Positions 7,467 to 14,561 of a stretch of DNA of 14,561 bases are shown one piece after another. The notes under the pieces are model-generated. The model was not told the origin of the DNA. It did not search any database and saw only the letters and a list, made by a program, of their open reading frames with translations. The DNA comes from CAYXVU01 sp964468725 (GTDB taxonomy: Bacteria > Acidobacteriota > Blastocatellia > UBA7656). The stretch spans positions 1 through 14,561 of the forward strand of contig CAYXVU010000154.1 of NCBI GenBank assembly GCA_964468725.1, read 5' to 3'. Position numbers and translations under genes: made by a program. Numbering within the stretch: position 1 is the stretch's first letter; each line of letters starts with the position of its first letter.

Positions 7467-7566
7467 NNNNNNNNNNNNNNNNNNNNNNNNNNNNNNNNNN
7501 NNNNNNNNNNNNNNNNNNNNNNNNNNNNNNNNNNNNNNNNNNNNNNNNNNNNNNNNNNNNNNNNNN
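7467..7566. other. 100-N scaffold gap
   Basis: Exactly 100 unknown bases, the usual placeholder length. If the identical flanks overlap, the real distance between the genes ending at 7401 and starting at 7671 is about 114 bp rather than 269. No coding feature is needed to explain this stretch. Confidence 0.95.
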
Positions 7567-7621
7567 CCGGGAGCGGAAAGCGGTATCCGGTCAACAGCAA
7601 CGACACGCCTTCGTTTCGTTC
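7567..7621. repeat. 55-bp sequence duplicated across the scaffold gap, right copy
   Basis: Identical to 7412-7466 over all 55 bases. See the left copy for the assembly interpretation. Confidence 0.85.
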
Positions 7622-7670
7622 TTTCCCTCCGGCCTGATTTCAGTCATCGCGCTTTTCCCAGTGAAGAACT

Positions 7671-9176
7671 ATGTCTGAGCTAGAGAACTCAGTCGCGCCG
7701 CTGCCGTCGAACGAGTTGGCGGCTTCGTTTCGCGACCCCGGCGGACGTTTGCTAAAGATCGGCGGCGACATCATCCGCATCATCAATGAAGCGGCGGCGG
7801 CGGACTTGCAAAGCTTTCTCGGTTCTGCGACGGCAAAGAGATTCATTCAGTCGGGGCAGTTGGTGCGGACGGAGTTTCTCAGCCCCCTCGAATCCGAAGC
7901 GTTGCTGACCAATCCCGAAGTGCATCATCTGCACGAAAACACACAAAGCGCGCGCATCGTCAAACACGAAGTCATACCCTTTGCCAGTTACCCTTATGAA
8001 TGGTTGCCGGAGATGCTCTATGCAGCGGCGAGTTTGACGCTCGATCTGGCAGAAAGTTTATTGAAAGACGGATGGGGGCTAAAAGATGCAACGCCTGACA
8101 ACATTCTCTTTCGCGGCACGACGCCGGTCTTCGTAGACCTGTTGTCGTTCGAGCCGCGCGACGCGAAAGACCCCGTGTGGCTGGCCAGCGCGCAGTTCGA
8201 GCGCACCTTTTTGCTGCCCTTGTTGGTCAACAAACATTTCGGCATCGCGCTCGACCGCCTGCTGTTATCGCGCCGCGATGGGTTAGAGCCGGAAGACGTT
8301 TATCAACTCTGCGGCGGGTTGCAAAAGCTTTCGCCGTCGTTTCTAACGATCACGACTCTGCCGACTTGGTTGGCGAAAAAACATCGGCAAGACGACACCG
8401 CCATCTACCAAAAGCGCACGCTCGACAATGCTGAAAAGGCTCGCTTCATCCTCGGTGCGACCTTCAAACGGCTGCGCCGCCTGCTCAAGAGAGTCGAACC
8501 GCAGGGCGGCAAACACTCGACTTGGTCAGAGTACATGGCCGCGAACAACTATTCGCAGGCGCACTTTCAAGCCAAATGCGCCTTTGTCGAACAAGCCTTG
8601 CGCGAGGCGCAGCCGCGACGCGTCTTAGACATCGGCTGCAACACCGGCCACTTCAGCGTGCTGGCGGCAAAGAGCGGCGCAACCGTCGTGGCCATAGATT
8701 ATGACGCCGTCGTTGCGGGCGAAGTATGGCGCAAAGCGCGGGCGGAAAAGCTCGATATCTTACCGCTCCGAGTAGACCTCAGCCGTCCGAGCCCGCCGAT
8801 GGGTTGGCGCAATCGTGAATGCGCGGGCTTTTTAGAGCGTGCGCGCGGCGGGTTCGATGCGCTGTTGATGTTGGCATTGATTCATCACCTGCTGGTGAGC
8901 GAGCGCATACCGCTTGCGGAGATTATGGCTCTGGCAGCCGAATTAACGACCGATACGGTCATCGTCGAATTCATCGCGCCGAACGATTCGATGTTTCGCA
9001 CGCTCACGCGCGGGCGCGATCATCTGTTTACAGACCTCACAGTGGAATCCTTTGAAGCGACTTGCCGTCGCCATTTCGACATCGTGCGCTCGCAACACGA
9101 ACCCGGCACGGCGCGGTGGCTCTACTGGTTGCGAAAGAAGACGGAGCAAGCCGCAGGAGGAGATGCCAGTTGTTGA
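7671..9176 (+). CDS. SAM-dependent methyltransferase with kinase-like N-terminal half
   Basis: This 501-residue soluble protein has two parts. The C-terminal half is a class I methyltransferase: motif I is VLDIGCNTGHFS (residues 318-329), followed by VVAIDYD (motif II acidic residue) and FDALLMLALIHHLL (motif IV region). The N-terminal half contains GWGLKDATPDNILF, then TPVFVDLLSF. D139-x4-N144 with D156 twelve residues later copies the catalytic-loop and DFG spacing of protein-kinase-like folds. The fold is an inference, and a glycine-rich loop is not obvious. Proteins of this layout are annotated as methyltransferases, sometimes likened to nodulation protein NoeA. The ATG at 7671 has only a weak GAAG upstream. 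Its 3' end overlaps the start of the next gene by seven bases, so translational coupling is likely. The methyl acceptor is unknown; an envelope glycan or lipid fits the context. Confidence 0.8.
   Translation: MSELENSVAPLPSNELAASFRDPGGRLLKIGGDIIRIINEAAAADLQSFLGSATAKRFIQSGQLVRTEFLSPLESEALLTNPEVHHLHENTQSARIVKHEVIPFASYPYEWLPEMLYAAASLTLDLAESLLKDGWGLKDATPDNILFRGTTPVFVDLLSFEPRDAKDPVWLASAQFERTFLLPLLVNKHFGIALDRLLLSRRDGLEPEDVYQLCGGLQKLSPSFLTITTLPTWLAKKHRQDDTAIYQKRTLDNAEKARFILGATFKRLRRLLKRVEPQGGKHSTWSEYMAANNYSQAHFQAKCAFVEQALREAQPRRVLDIGCNTGHFSVLAAKSGATVVAIDYDAVVAGEVWRKARAEKLDILPLRVDLSRPSPPMGWRNRECAGFLERARGGFDALLMLALIHHLLVSERIPLAEIMALAAELTTDTVIVEFIAPNDSMFRTLTRGRDHLFTDLTVESFEATCRRHFDIVRSQHEPGTARWLYWLRKKTEQAAGGDASC
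9155..9160 (+). promoter_or_regulatory. strong ribosome binding site for a TTG start
   Basis: AGGAGG, nine bases ahead of the TTG at 9170, sits inside the 3' end of the methyltransferase gene. No ATG in the correct frame is near. The ATG at 9163 is in another frame that ends at 9291, so TTG is the probable start. Confidence 0.75.
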
Positions 9177-10750
9177 AAGATTTCTTGCGAGCCTTATCGC
9201 TCGCAAATCTCTGTTTCATCGTCGTGTGGGCACAGTTGATCGTCGCATCTCTCAACCCGCAAGCCCAATGGCAACGCTACGATTTGAATAACTATGCCGC
9301 CGTCTTTCTCACCTTGCCCGCACTTGCTTTGGTGTTCTGGCTCGCTCTCACTTTCGCTCGACGGTCGCGTTACTCGTGGGCTATGCCACTCGCCCGGGGA
9401 GTCTTTCTCTTCGTACTGGTCGCCGTCATCAACGGCATCTTGATTACCGAATATCCGCGTCTGGCCCTGAACGATTGGGCGTTGATCTTGAGTTGGAACT
9501 GGCTGGCGCTGTTGCGCGTCCTGATCTTGTTGGCGTTACTCGTTGCGCTGATCCAGTTTCACCGCCCGATTGCCAAAGCCGGAGCAGTGATTGTGACGGT
9601 GATGTTTCCTTTTCTCTTCATCACCTTCGGGCAGACGATTTGGGTGATGACCAAATCGCAAGAACAGTCGCCCGCACCCGTTTTGCCCGCCAAACCGCAG
9701 TCGCCGCGCATCGTTTGGATGATCTTCGATGAACTCGATCAACGGCTGGCCTTTGCCCAACGCCCGCAGAGTTTGCAGATGCCGGAGATGGATCGGTTTC
9801 GCGCCGAAGCCCTCTCTGCGACCAACGCCTATCCGCCCGCTTATCAAACTCTACTCTCGATGCCCGCCCTCATCACCGGCAAGTTAGTTTCACGCGCTCG
9901 ACCGGTCAGCCCGGATGAATTGCTGCTCTTCTTCGGCGAAGAGCCGGAGCCTGTCGGTTGGAGCAAAGCGCCGACACTCTTCTCGCAGGCACGCGAACTC
10001 GGTTATAACACCGCCTTGACCGGCTACTATCATCCCTACGGTCGGGTAATCGGCAACAGTTTGACGGTGTGCCGCACCGGCGCTTCGAACACCCGTTCAT
10101 TGGGCGAACGGGCAAAGAATCAACTGCAAATGGTAGCGGCGACGATTCCCTTTCTTGCCAATCTGCGCATCCTCAATACCAAAGCCGCAACCTCGAACCT
10201 CAGACGCCGATTGAATCTCTACTTCAACAGTCTGGCGGACGCAAAGCAGATGGTGACCGACCCCAATCTGGGCATCACGCTTCTGCACCTGCCGATTCCG
10301 CATCTGCCGGTGATCTACAACCGGCGCACCGACGAATTCAAACGCAACCGCTCAAGCAACTACCTCGACAATTTGGCGCTGGCCGACCTCACGCTGGGCG
10401 AATTGCGTCGCGCGATGGAAGAGGCGGGCGTGTGGGACAGCACGACGGTATTGATCTCCGCAGATCACCCCTTGCGGTCGAAGAATTGGAAAGACGCGGC
10501 GAATTTCTGGCCGCCCGAAGATGCGCCGAGTTTGACGGCTCCGCTCGACCTGCGCATTCCGTTCATCTTAAAACTAAGCGGTCAACAAAAAGCTATCGTG
10601 TACGAATCGCCTTTCAACACCGTGCTGACCCATGATCTCTTTCTGGCGGTGCTGCAAGGCGAAGTCAAAACGGCGGACGAAGCCGCCAAGTGGCTGGAAG
10701 CGCACCGCACGATTGGCGAAAGCCCATATAAACGCCGCCCGAGAAATTAG
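9170..10750 (+). CDS. Membrane sulfatase-like / phosphoglycerol-transferase-like protein, TTG start
   Basis: From the TTG at 9170 this gives 526 residues. About five membrane helices come first (for example LCFIVVWAQLIVASL, LTLPALALVFWLAL, GVFLFVLVAVINGIL and FPFLFITFGQTIWVM). An alkaline-phosphatase-superfamily catalytic domain follows. Metal-site candidates are D187 and D190 in WMIFDELDQ and D432-H433 in VLISADHPLR. T227 or S230 in YQTLLSMPALITG is a candidate nucleophile, and LLHLPIPHLP supplies further histidines. The architecture matches LtaS/OpgB-type phosphoglycerol transferases or membrane sulfatases, which move head groups onto surface polymers; no formylglycine C/S-x-P-x-R motif is evident. 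The start choice rests on the AGGAGG at 9155-9160; the long open frame to 9062 only overlaps the methyltransferase gene. As last gene of the unit it is overlapped and probably translationally coupled. The substrate is unknown. Confidence 0.82.
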   Translation: MLKDFLRALSLANLCFIVVWAQLIVASLNPQAQWQRYDLNNYAAVFLTLPALALVFWLALTFARRSRYSWAMPLARGVFLFVLVAVINGILITEYPRLALNDWALILSWNWLALLRVLILLALLVALIQFHRPIAKAGAVIVTVMFPFLFITFGQTIWVMTKSQEQSPAPVLPAKPQSPRIVWMIFDELDQRLAFAQRPQSLQMPEMDRFRAEALSATNAYPPAYQTLLSMPALITGKLVSRARPVSPDELLLFFGEEPEPVGWSKAPTLFSQARELGYNTALTGYYHPYGRVIGNSLTVCRTGASNTRSLGERAKNQLQMVAATIPFLANLRILNTKAATSNLRRRLNLYFNSLADAKQMVTDPNLGITLLHLPIPHLPVIYNRRTDEFKRNRSSNYLDNLALADLTLGELRRAMEEAGVWDSTTVLISADHPLRSKNWKDAANFWPPEDAPSLTAPLDLRIPFILKLSGQQKAIVYESPFNTVLTHDLFLAVLQGEVKTADEAAKWLEAHRTIGESPYKRRPRN

Positions 10751-10772
10751 ATCATCGGTTAAGTCGTCTTAC

Positions 10773-10802
10773 TTGACACTGATGAAGGGCATTGCGTACC
10801 AT
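10773..10802 (+). promoter_or_regulatory. tRNA promoter
   Basis: A perfect TTGACA (10773-10778) and TACCAT (10797-10802, four of six) are separated by 18 bp. The -10 ends 14 bases before the tRNA, as expected for a stable-RNA promoter with a very short leader. Confidence 0.7.
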
Positions 10803-10816
10803 TTGACTTCCTTTTT

Positions 10817-10889
10817 GGGGCTGTAGCTCAGCTGGCAGAGCGCCTGGTTCGCAATCAGGAAGTCAGGGGTTCGAATCCCCTCAGCTCCA
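10817..10889 (+). tRNA. tRNA-Ala (anticodon CGC)
   Basis: A complete 73-nt cloverleaf. The acceptor stem GGGGCTG pairs with CAGCTCC and includes the G3-T70 wobble pair that identifies alanine tRNA. The D arm is GCTC/GAGC, the anticodon stem CCTGG/TCAGG encloses loop TTCGCAA (anticodon CGC, codon GCG), and the T arm is AGGGG-TTCGAAT-CCCCT. The discriminator base is A and CCA is not encoded. A good promoter lies upstream and a terminator downstream, so it is probably an independent one-gene transcript. Confidence 0.95.
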
Positions 10890-10912
10890 CTTTCATGTGT
10901 AATCCGCAGAGC

Positions 10913-10935
10913 AGGCCACCGAGTTGGTGGCCTTT
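10913..10935 (+). terminator. Rho-independent terminator of the tRNA gene
   Basis: AGGCCACC (10913-10920) pairs perfectly with GGTGGCCT (10926-10933) around a GAGTT loop. T-rich sequence follows (TTCGTCTTCGTTTTC). It lies 24 bases past the tRNA. Confidence 0.8.
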
Positions 10936-11108
10936 CGTCTTCGTTTTCTTCGACCATCGAAGCCACAACCGATAGACTTGATCGCAGCGAGCAGAGCAAG
11001 CCAATGGCGATGGCGTGCAGGGAGCGCGAAGCGTTTTGGAGTGCGGCGATAAAAAAGCCGAACTTCGAGTGAGAGGGGAACGCAGCCCAACGATAGCAAA
11101 GGTGAACT
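10936..11108. other. upstream region of the TIR gene
   Basis: About 170 bp without a gene, containing an AAGGTG ribosome site eight bases or less before the ATG at 11109. I see no clear consensus promoter. The block around 11013-11045 (GCGTGCAGGGAGCGCGAAGC onward) has the look of a dispersed intergenic repeat, but only one copy is in this window. Confidence 0.4.
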
Positions 11109-14100
11109 ATGGCCGGATTCAAATACGATGTATTCCTCAGCCACAGCGCAAAGGACAAAGAGGTTGTGCGCGCAGTGGCCGAACGTTTGCGCGCCGATGG
11201 CCTGCAAGTCTGGTTTGACGAGTGGCAAGTCAAACCCGGCGACAGCATCCCCGCGAAGATCGAAGACGGGTTGGAACATTCGCGCATCTTGGTGTTGTGC
11301 CTGTCTGCCAATGCGCTCGGCTCTGATTGGGCGAAGCTCGAAAGCTACACGTTTCGTTACCGCGACCCGCTCAACACTGAGCGCCGCCTCATCCCCCTGC
11401 GGCTCGACGAGGCCGAAGTCACAGGCTCGCTGGCGCAGTTCCTCTCCATCAACTGGCTGCCGCAGACGCGCGAGCAGGAGTATGCCAAACTCCTCGAAGC
11501 CTGCCGCCCGCAAGAAGCGCCGACACCGCAGGAGGTTCAAGAGGCTCAGCAAGCGCGGGAGCGATTCGAGAAAAAGATCATGTCGCTCGGCCATACGGGG
11601 GCGATTCAATCCGTCGCCTTCAGCCCCGATGGTCGCTTCGCTCTCTCCGGCTCACGCGACAACACCGTGCGCCTGTGGGAGGTCGAGTCCGGTCGCTCGC
11701 TTCGCACCCTCNNNNNNNNNNNNNNNNNNNNNNNNNNNNNNNNNNNNNNNNNNNNNNNNNNNNNNNNNNNNNNNNNNNNNNNNNNNNNNNNNNNNNNNNN
11801 NNNNNNNNNNNAACACCGTGCGCCTGTGGGAGGTCGAGTCCGGTCGCTCGCTTCGCACCCTCGAAGGCCACTCCTCCTCCGTCCTCAGCGTCGCCTTCAG
11901 CCCCGATGGTCGCTTCGCTCTCTCCGGCTCAGACGACAACACCGTGCGCCTGTGGGAGGTCGAGTCCGGTCGCTCGCTTCGCACCCTCGAAGACCACTCC
12001 TCCTACGTCCGAAGCGTCGCCTTCAGCCCCGATGGTCGTGAGGCCTATTCAGGGGCAGCGAATGGCGTTATGCGGGTGTGGGACATTTCGGAATATGCTA
12101 CGGAAGCTCAAACGCCGATAGCCGTCGAATCGGTCACAGCGACCACGCCGGAATACGCGCAGTACACCAACGCGAAAGTCTTGCTCGTCGGCGAATCGGG
12201 CGTCGGCAAAACCGGATTGGCCAACCGGCTTGGGCGCGACTGTTTCGAGGAGACCGATTCGACCGATGGCGCGTGGGCTACGCATTGGAAGCTGGAGCAC
12301 GAGGCGAACCCGGATGGTATCGAGCGCGAAATCTGGCTATGGGATTTCGCCGGACAGGTAGACTATCGCCTTGTCCATCAGATTTTCATGAACGACACGG
12401 CGGCGGCGGTTTTGGTCTTCAACCCGCAGGACGAAAAGCTGTTCGACGGACTCGGCCAGTGGGATCGTGATTTGCAAAAAGCGACGAACAAGCCTTTCGC
12501 CAAATTACTGGTCGCCGGGCGCATTGATCGCGGCGGGTTGGTGGTCAGCGATGCCCACATGAATAAGTTCATCACAGAGCGCGGCTTTCTCTCTCTGCAC
12601 CAGACCAGCGCGAAGACCGAAGAAGGATGCGCCGAGTTACGCAAAGCCATCATCGACGCCATTGACTGGCAGAGCATCACGAAAACAACCTCGCCCGCGC
12701 TCTATCGCCGGATGAAAGAAGAGATATTGAAATTGCGCGATAGCGGGTGGATTCTGTTGCGACTGGCCGAACTGAAGCAGCGCATGGAGATGACCTTGCG
12801 CGGCGAGAGTTTCGATCTTGCACAGCTAGAGGCGGTCATTGACCTGCTCGACGGGCCGGGAATGATTAAGCGGGTAGATTTCGGCGGCTTCATTCTGCTG
12901 CGCCCCGAAATCCTCAGCCGCTATGCTGCCGCCGTCGTGCGACAGGTGCGGAAACATCCGCAAGAACTCGGCTGCATCGGGGAAGACGAATTGCTGGCAG
13001 GCGAGTTGGATTATCAAGACTTCCACCGTTTGCCTGCTGACGATGAAGCCGTCGTCCTACGCACGCTGCATGAAACCTTCGTCAAACGGGCATGGTGTTT
13101 GCGCCAGCCTTCCGGCAGCACAGCGATACTGACCTTTCCCAGTTATTTTCGCCGCGAACAGAAAGAGCAACCCGGCCACCCCAACGTGCTGGTGACCTAT
13201 CGCTTCAACGGCCATATCGAAGAGGTCTACGCGACGTTGGTGGTTCGGCTGCATCACACGCGGGCTTTTGAGGCTGACGAGTTATGGAAAGACGCCGCCG
13301 ATTTCAAAACGCAAACCGGCGAGCGAGTAGGGCTGAAGCTCATCCGCGAAACCGAAGGCGCGGCGCGGCTGGATGTCTATTTCACCCCCGAAGTAGATGA
13401 AAATTCGCGCCTCGTTTTTCTGCGCTACGTTCACGATCACCTGCACGCACACGCGCAAGAGGTTAAGCGGCTGCGCCGTTATTTTTGCAGCAACAAAAAG
13501 TGCGACGGTCACAATCAGCCGTTCACGGAACAGGCCAAGATTGACAAGGCACTTGCTCCGGGCGGCAAAGGTAAAGTCTTTTGCCCTGACTGCGGAAAGG
13601 CGATCAACCTGCGCGACGCGATGGAAGAGAAGTTCGAATCGCCTGCGGTGAAAGAACAAGCGCGCACCGAGCAGGCAATCAGTCAGGCGAGCATTGATAA
13701 CGAAAGCCGCGAGCTGATTCTCGTCGGCCATGCCTACACCATCTCCGCCGAAGCCGGACAAATCTATCGCGGCTACACCAACAGCGATCACGGCATTGAC
13801 GGCGAAATCGAGTTCAAAGACGACGAAGGCCGCGCCACCGGCCATCGGCTCTATCTGCAACTCAAATCCGGCGACTCCTACTTGACCAAACGGAAACGCG
13901 ACGACGCGGAAGTCTTTCACATCAAGAATCCGCGATGGGCAGATTACTGGCAGCAACAGGCTTACCCTGTAATGTTGGTGATTCGCACCTCGAACGGCGA
14001 GATTCGCTGGATGGATGTGAGCGACTATCTGCGGCGCGAAAGTCAGGGCGGCAGTAAACCCGTCACCCAGATTGTTTTCACAGGCGAACACTTCACCGCG

Positions 14101-14151
14101 TGGAGCGTGCGCCGACGACGCGATGCCGTCGTAAACCCGCTGCCGTCATAA
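11109..14151 (+). CDS. TIR-WD40-ROC GTPase-zinc ribbon-DUF4365 protein, candidate NLR-like defence protein (interrupted by scaffold gap)
   Basis: One gene read in two frames because a 100-N gap (11712-11811) shifts phase. Residues 1-135 form a TIR domain starting YDVFLSHSAKD, with S72-D-W-A-K-L-E78 holding the catalytic glutamate of TIR NADases. A charged helical linker follows. Next are WD40 units with VAFSPDGRFALSGS and DNTVRLWEVESGRS; three are visible. A ROC-type GTPase then has G1 GESGVGKT (12190-12213), G3 DFAGQ (12343-12357), an atypical G4 GRID (12517-12528) and G5 SAK. A COR-like winged helix (GMIKRVDFGGFILLRPEIL) and a C-x4-C / C-x2-C zinc ribbon (13486-13593) precede DUF4365. That domain shows HGIDGEIEF and YLQLKSG, a PD-(D/E)xK-like nuclease core. 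Joining the two parts at their 51-bp overlap gives about 963 residues; hidden WD40 units would add 42 each. The ATG has AAGGTG upstream. Function as antiphage or cell-suicide sensor is inferred. Confidence 0.85.
11613..12060 (+). repeat. 126-bp WD40-coding tandem repeats
   Basis: The unit period is exactly 126 bp (42 codons): conserved starts fall at 11890 and 12016, and a copy before the gap starts at 11613. A 51-bp core (11661-11711, 11812-11862, 11938-11988) is identical in all three. The unit beginning at 12016 matches only through its first part and then diverges, as expected for a terminal cap repeat. Near-identity at DNA level points to recent duplication or gene conversion. The true copy number is hidden by the N gap. 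Confidence 0.85.
11712..11811. other. 100-N scaffold gap inside the WD40 array
   Basis: The identical 51-bp flanks (11661-11711 and 11812-11862) show that contigs broke inside the repeat. A 100-base placeholder is not a multiple of three, so it creates a false frameshift: the left part is in frame with 11109 and the right part with 11128. Merging the flanks restores one frame. Confidence 0.95.
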
Positions 14152-14153
14152 GC

Positions 14154-14177
14154 CAAGCGGCATTGCTTATGCCGTTG
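14154..14177 (+). terminator. possible terminator hairpin after the TIR gene
   Basis: CAAGCGGCAT (14154-14163, bulged G) pairs with ATGCCGTTG (14169-14177) around a five-base loop, starting three bases past the stop codon. No T tract follows, so it is a weak candidate. Confidence 0.4.
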
Positions 14178-14255
14178 TCGGAGAGTGCTACACGACGACT
14201 CGGCTCACCTTCAAGAGCCTGACAGAAAAAGTCGTTACCTTAGCAATCGCGCAAT

Positions 14256-14450
14256 CTACTTCTTATCGCGTTCGGCCAACGGCACGCCGCCGACTGCCCA
14301 ATGCGTAGCCGGAACTTCGCGCACGATGACGCGAATCGCTTCGGGCGCTGCGCCGACGCTGGTCTGCACCGCTTCGGTCAAGTTGGTAATCAGCGAACGC
14401 AGTTGTTCGGGCGTGCGCCCTTCGATCAGACTCACTTCAACAAGTGGCAT
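14256..14450 (-). CDS. 4-oxalocrotonate tautomerase-family protein
   Basis: This 64-residue protein has the size and pattern of 4-oxalocrotonate/2-hydroxymuconate tautomerases, which form hexamers and use the amino-terminal proline as catalytic base after Met removal. It begins MPLVEVSLIEGRTPEQ, giving Pro1 and Arg11 in mature numbering; Arg39 is kept in AIRVIVREV, and a Trp (THWAVGG) occupies the aromatic active-site area. The ATG at 14450 has a strong AAGGAG seven bases upstream (14458-14463). All key residues are present, so an active tautomerase is likely, but the family is promiscuous and no aromatic-degradation genes are nearby, so no pathway is assigned. It converges on the TIR gene. 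Upstream it has a CTTAC-AA-GTAAG inverted repeat (14461-14472) overlapping the ribosome site, of uncertain meaning. Confidence 0.9.
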   Translation of the reverse strand: MPLVEVSLIEGRTPEQLRSLITNLTEAVQTSVGAAPEAIRVIVREVPATHWAVGGVPLAERDKK

Positions 14451-14561
14451 TGGGTTTCTCCTTACAAGTAAGAGTTCGTAATTCGCTGTCCGTCATCGCA
14501 CGCCCGATGCAGCAAAACAAGGTTGCCACGAATTGCGCGAATAGTCTCGAATGCTCACGAA
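14451..14561. other. upstream region of the tautomerase gene, to window edge
   Basis: 111 bp holding the ribosome site and presumably the promoter of the tautomerase gene. I cannot pick out a consensus promoter. No gene start is visible on either strand. Confidence 0.4.

Noticed and set aside
9163..9291. ATG with the AGGAGG site, as start of a short protein MPVVERF
   Set aside because: This frame closes at 9291 with no domain, while the TTG frame seven bases on encodes the full membrane enzyme.
10769..11311. Minus-strand 180-residue reading frame across the tRNA
   Set aside because: The segment GIRTPDFLIANQALCQL is the antisense translation of the tRNA-Ala gene, a well-known false protein call; the rest is antisense to the TIR gene and its leader.
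10893..11609. Minus-strand 238-residue reading frame
   Set aside because: It is antisense to the tRNA terminator and the TIR domain coding region and has no recognisable protein motifs.
11613..12060. Possible CRISPR-like or non-coding tandem array
   Set aside because: The period is exactly 42 codons and each unit translates into a WD40 repeat; there are no spacers.
13282..14091. Minus-strand 269-residue reading frame
   Set aside because: It is an antisense shadow of the DUF4365 end of the TIR gene, caused by G+C-rich codon usage; no motifs or ribosome site.
14505..14561. Possible dispersed intergenic repeat around ATTGCGCGAATAG/AATTCGTGGC-like sequence
   Set aside because: Only one copy is in the window, and I cannot verify recurrence without the rest of the genome.
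10890..14561. Attachment-site repeat of the tRNA 3' end
   Set aside because: I looked for a second copy of the T-arm/acceptor sequence downstream and found none, and no integrase gene is present.

Overview
The window looks like a fragment of a bacterial metagenome-derived genome, with about 57-58% G+C by eye. Two runs of exactly 100 N mark scaffold joins. The futalosine menaquinone gene mqnC, the M61 peptidase, the membrane sulfatase-like operon and the overall style suggest Acidobacteriota, perhaps class Blastocatellia. That assignment is an inference from gene content; no rRNA or marker phylogeny is available here.

Layout. Positions 1-1338 (minus strand) hold the 5' end of a PLP-dependent decarboxylase and, upstream of it, mqnC (radical SAM, menaquinone biosynthesis). 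A divergent region with a good sigma70-like promoter leads to 1622-2611, a membrane-anchored alpha/beta-hydrolase-fold protein without a recognisable catalytic serine. It converges on a GT39/ArnT-like membrane glycosyltransferase (2684-4351, minus). Divergent from that gene is a probable operon: a Gfo/Idh/MocA oxidoreductase (4483-5436), then a secreted M61 metallopeptidase that lacks the usual C-terminal PDZ domain (5481-7031), ending at a hairpin.

Positions 7159-10750 form a three-gene unit: a small YTDPGSG membrane protein, a methyltransferase with a kinase-like N-terminal half, and a five-helix membrane sulfatase/phosphoglycerol-transferase-like protein. The last starts at a TTG inside the end of the methyltransferase gene. 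These products plausibly act together on a cell-surface polymer or lipid. The 100-N gap here (7467-7566) is flanked by identical 55-bp copies, so it is probably an assembly join, not real missing sequence.

A tRNA-Ala(CGC) gene (10817-10889) with its own promoter and terminator follows. Just downstream is the most interesting gene (11109-14151): one very large protein carrying, in order, a TIR domain with the catalytic SxWxxxE motif, near-identical WD40 repeats, a ROC-type GTPase, a COR-like winged helix, a zinc ribbon and a DUF4365 (PD-(D/E)xK-like) nuclease domain. The second N gap interrupts the WD40 array and artificially shifts the reading frame. I read this as a candidate single-gene NLR-like defence protein with a toxic domain at each end. 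A 4-oxalocrotonate tautomerase-family gene (14256-14450, minus) closes the window.
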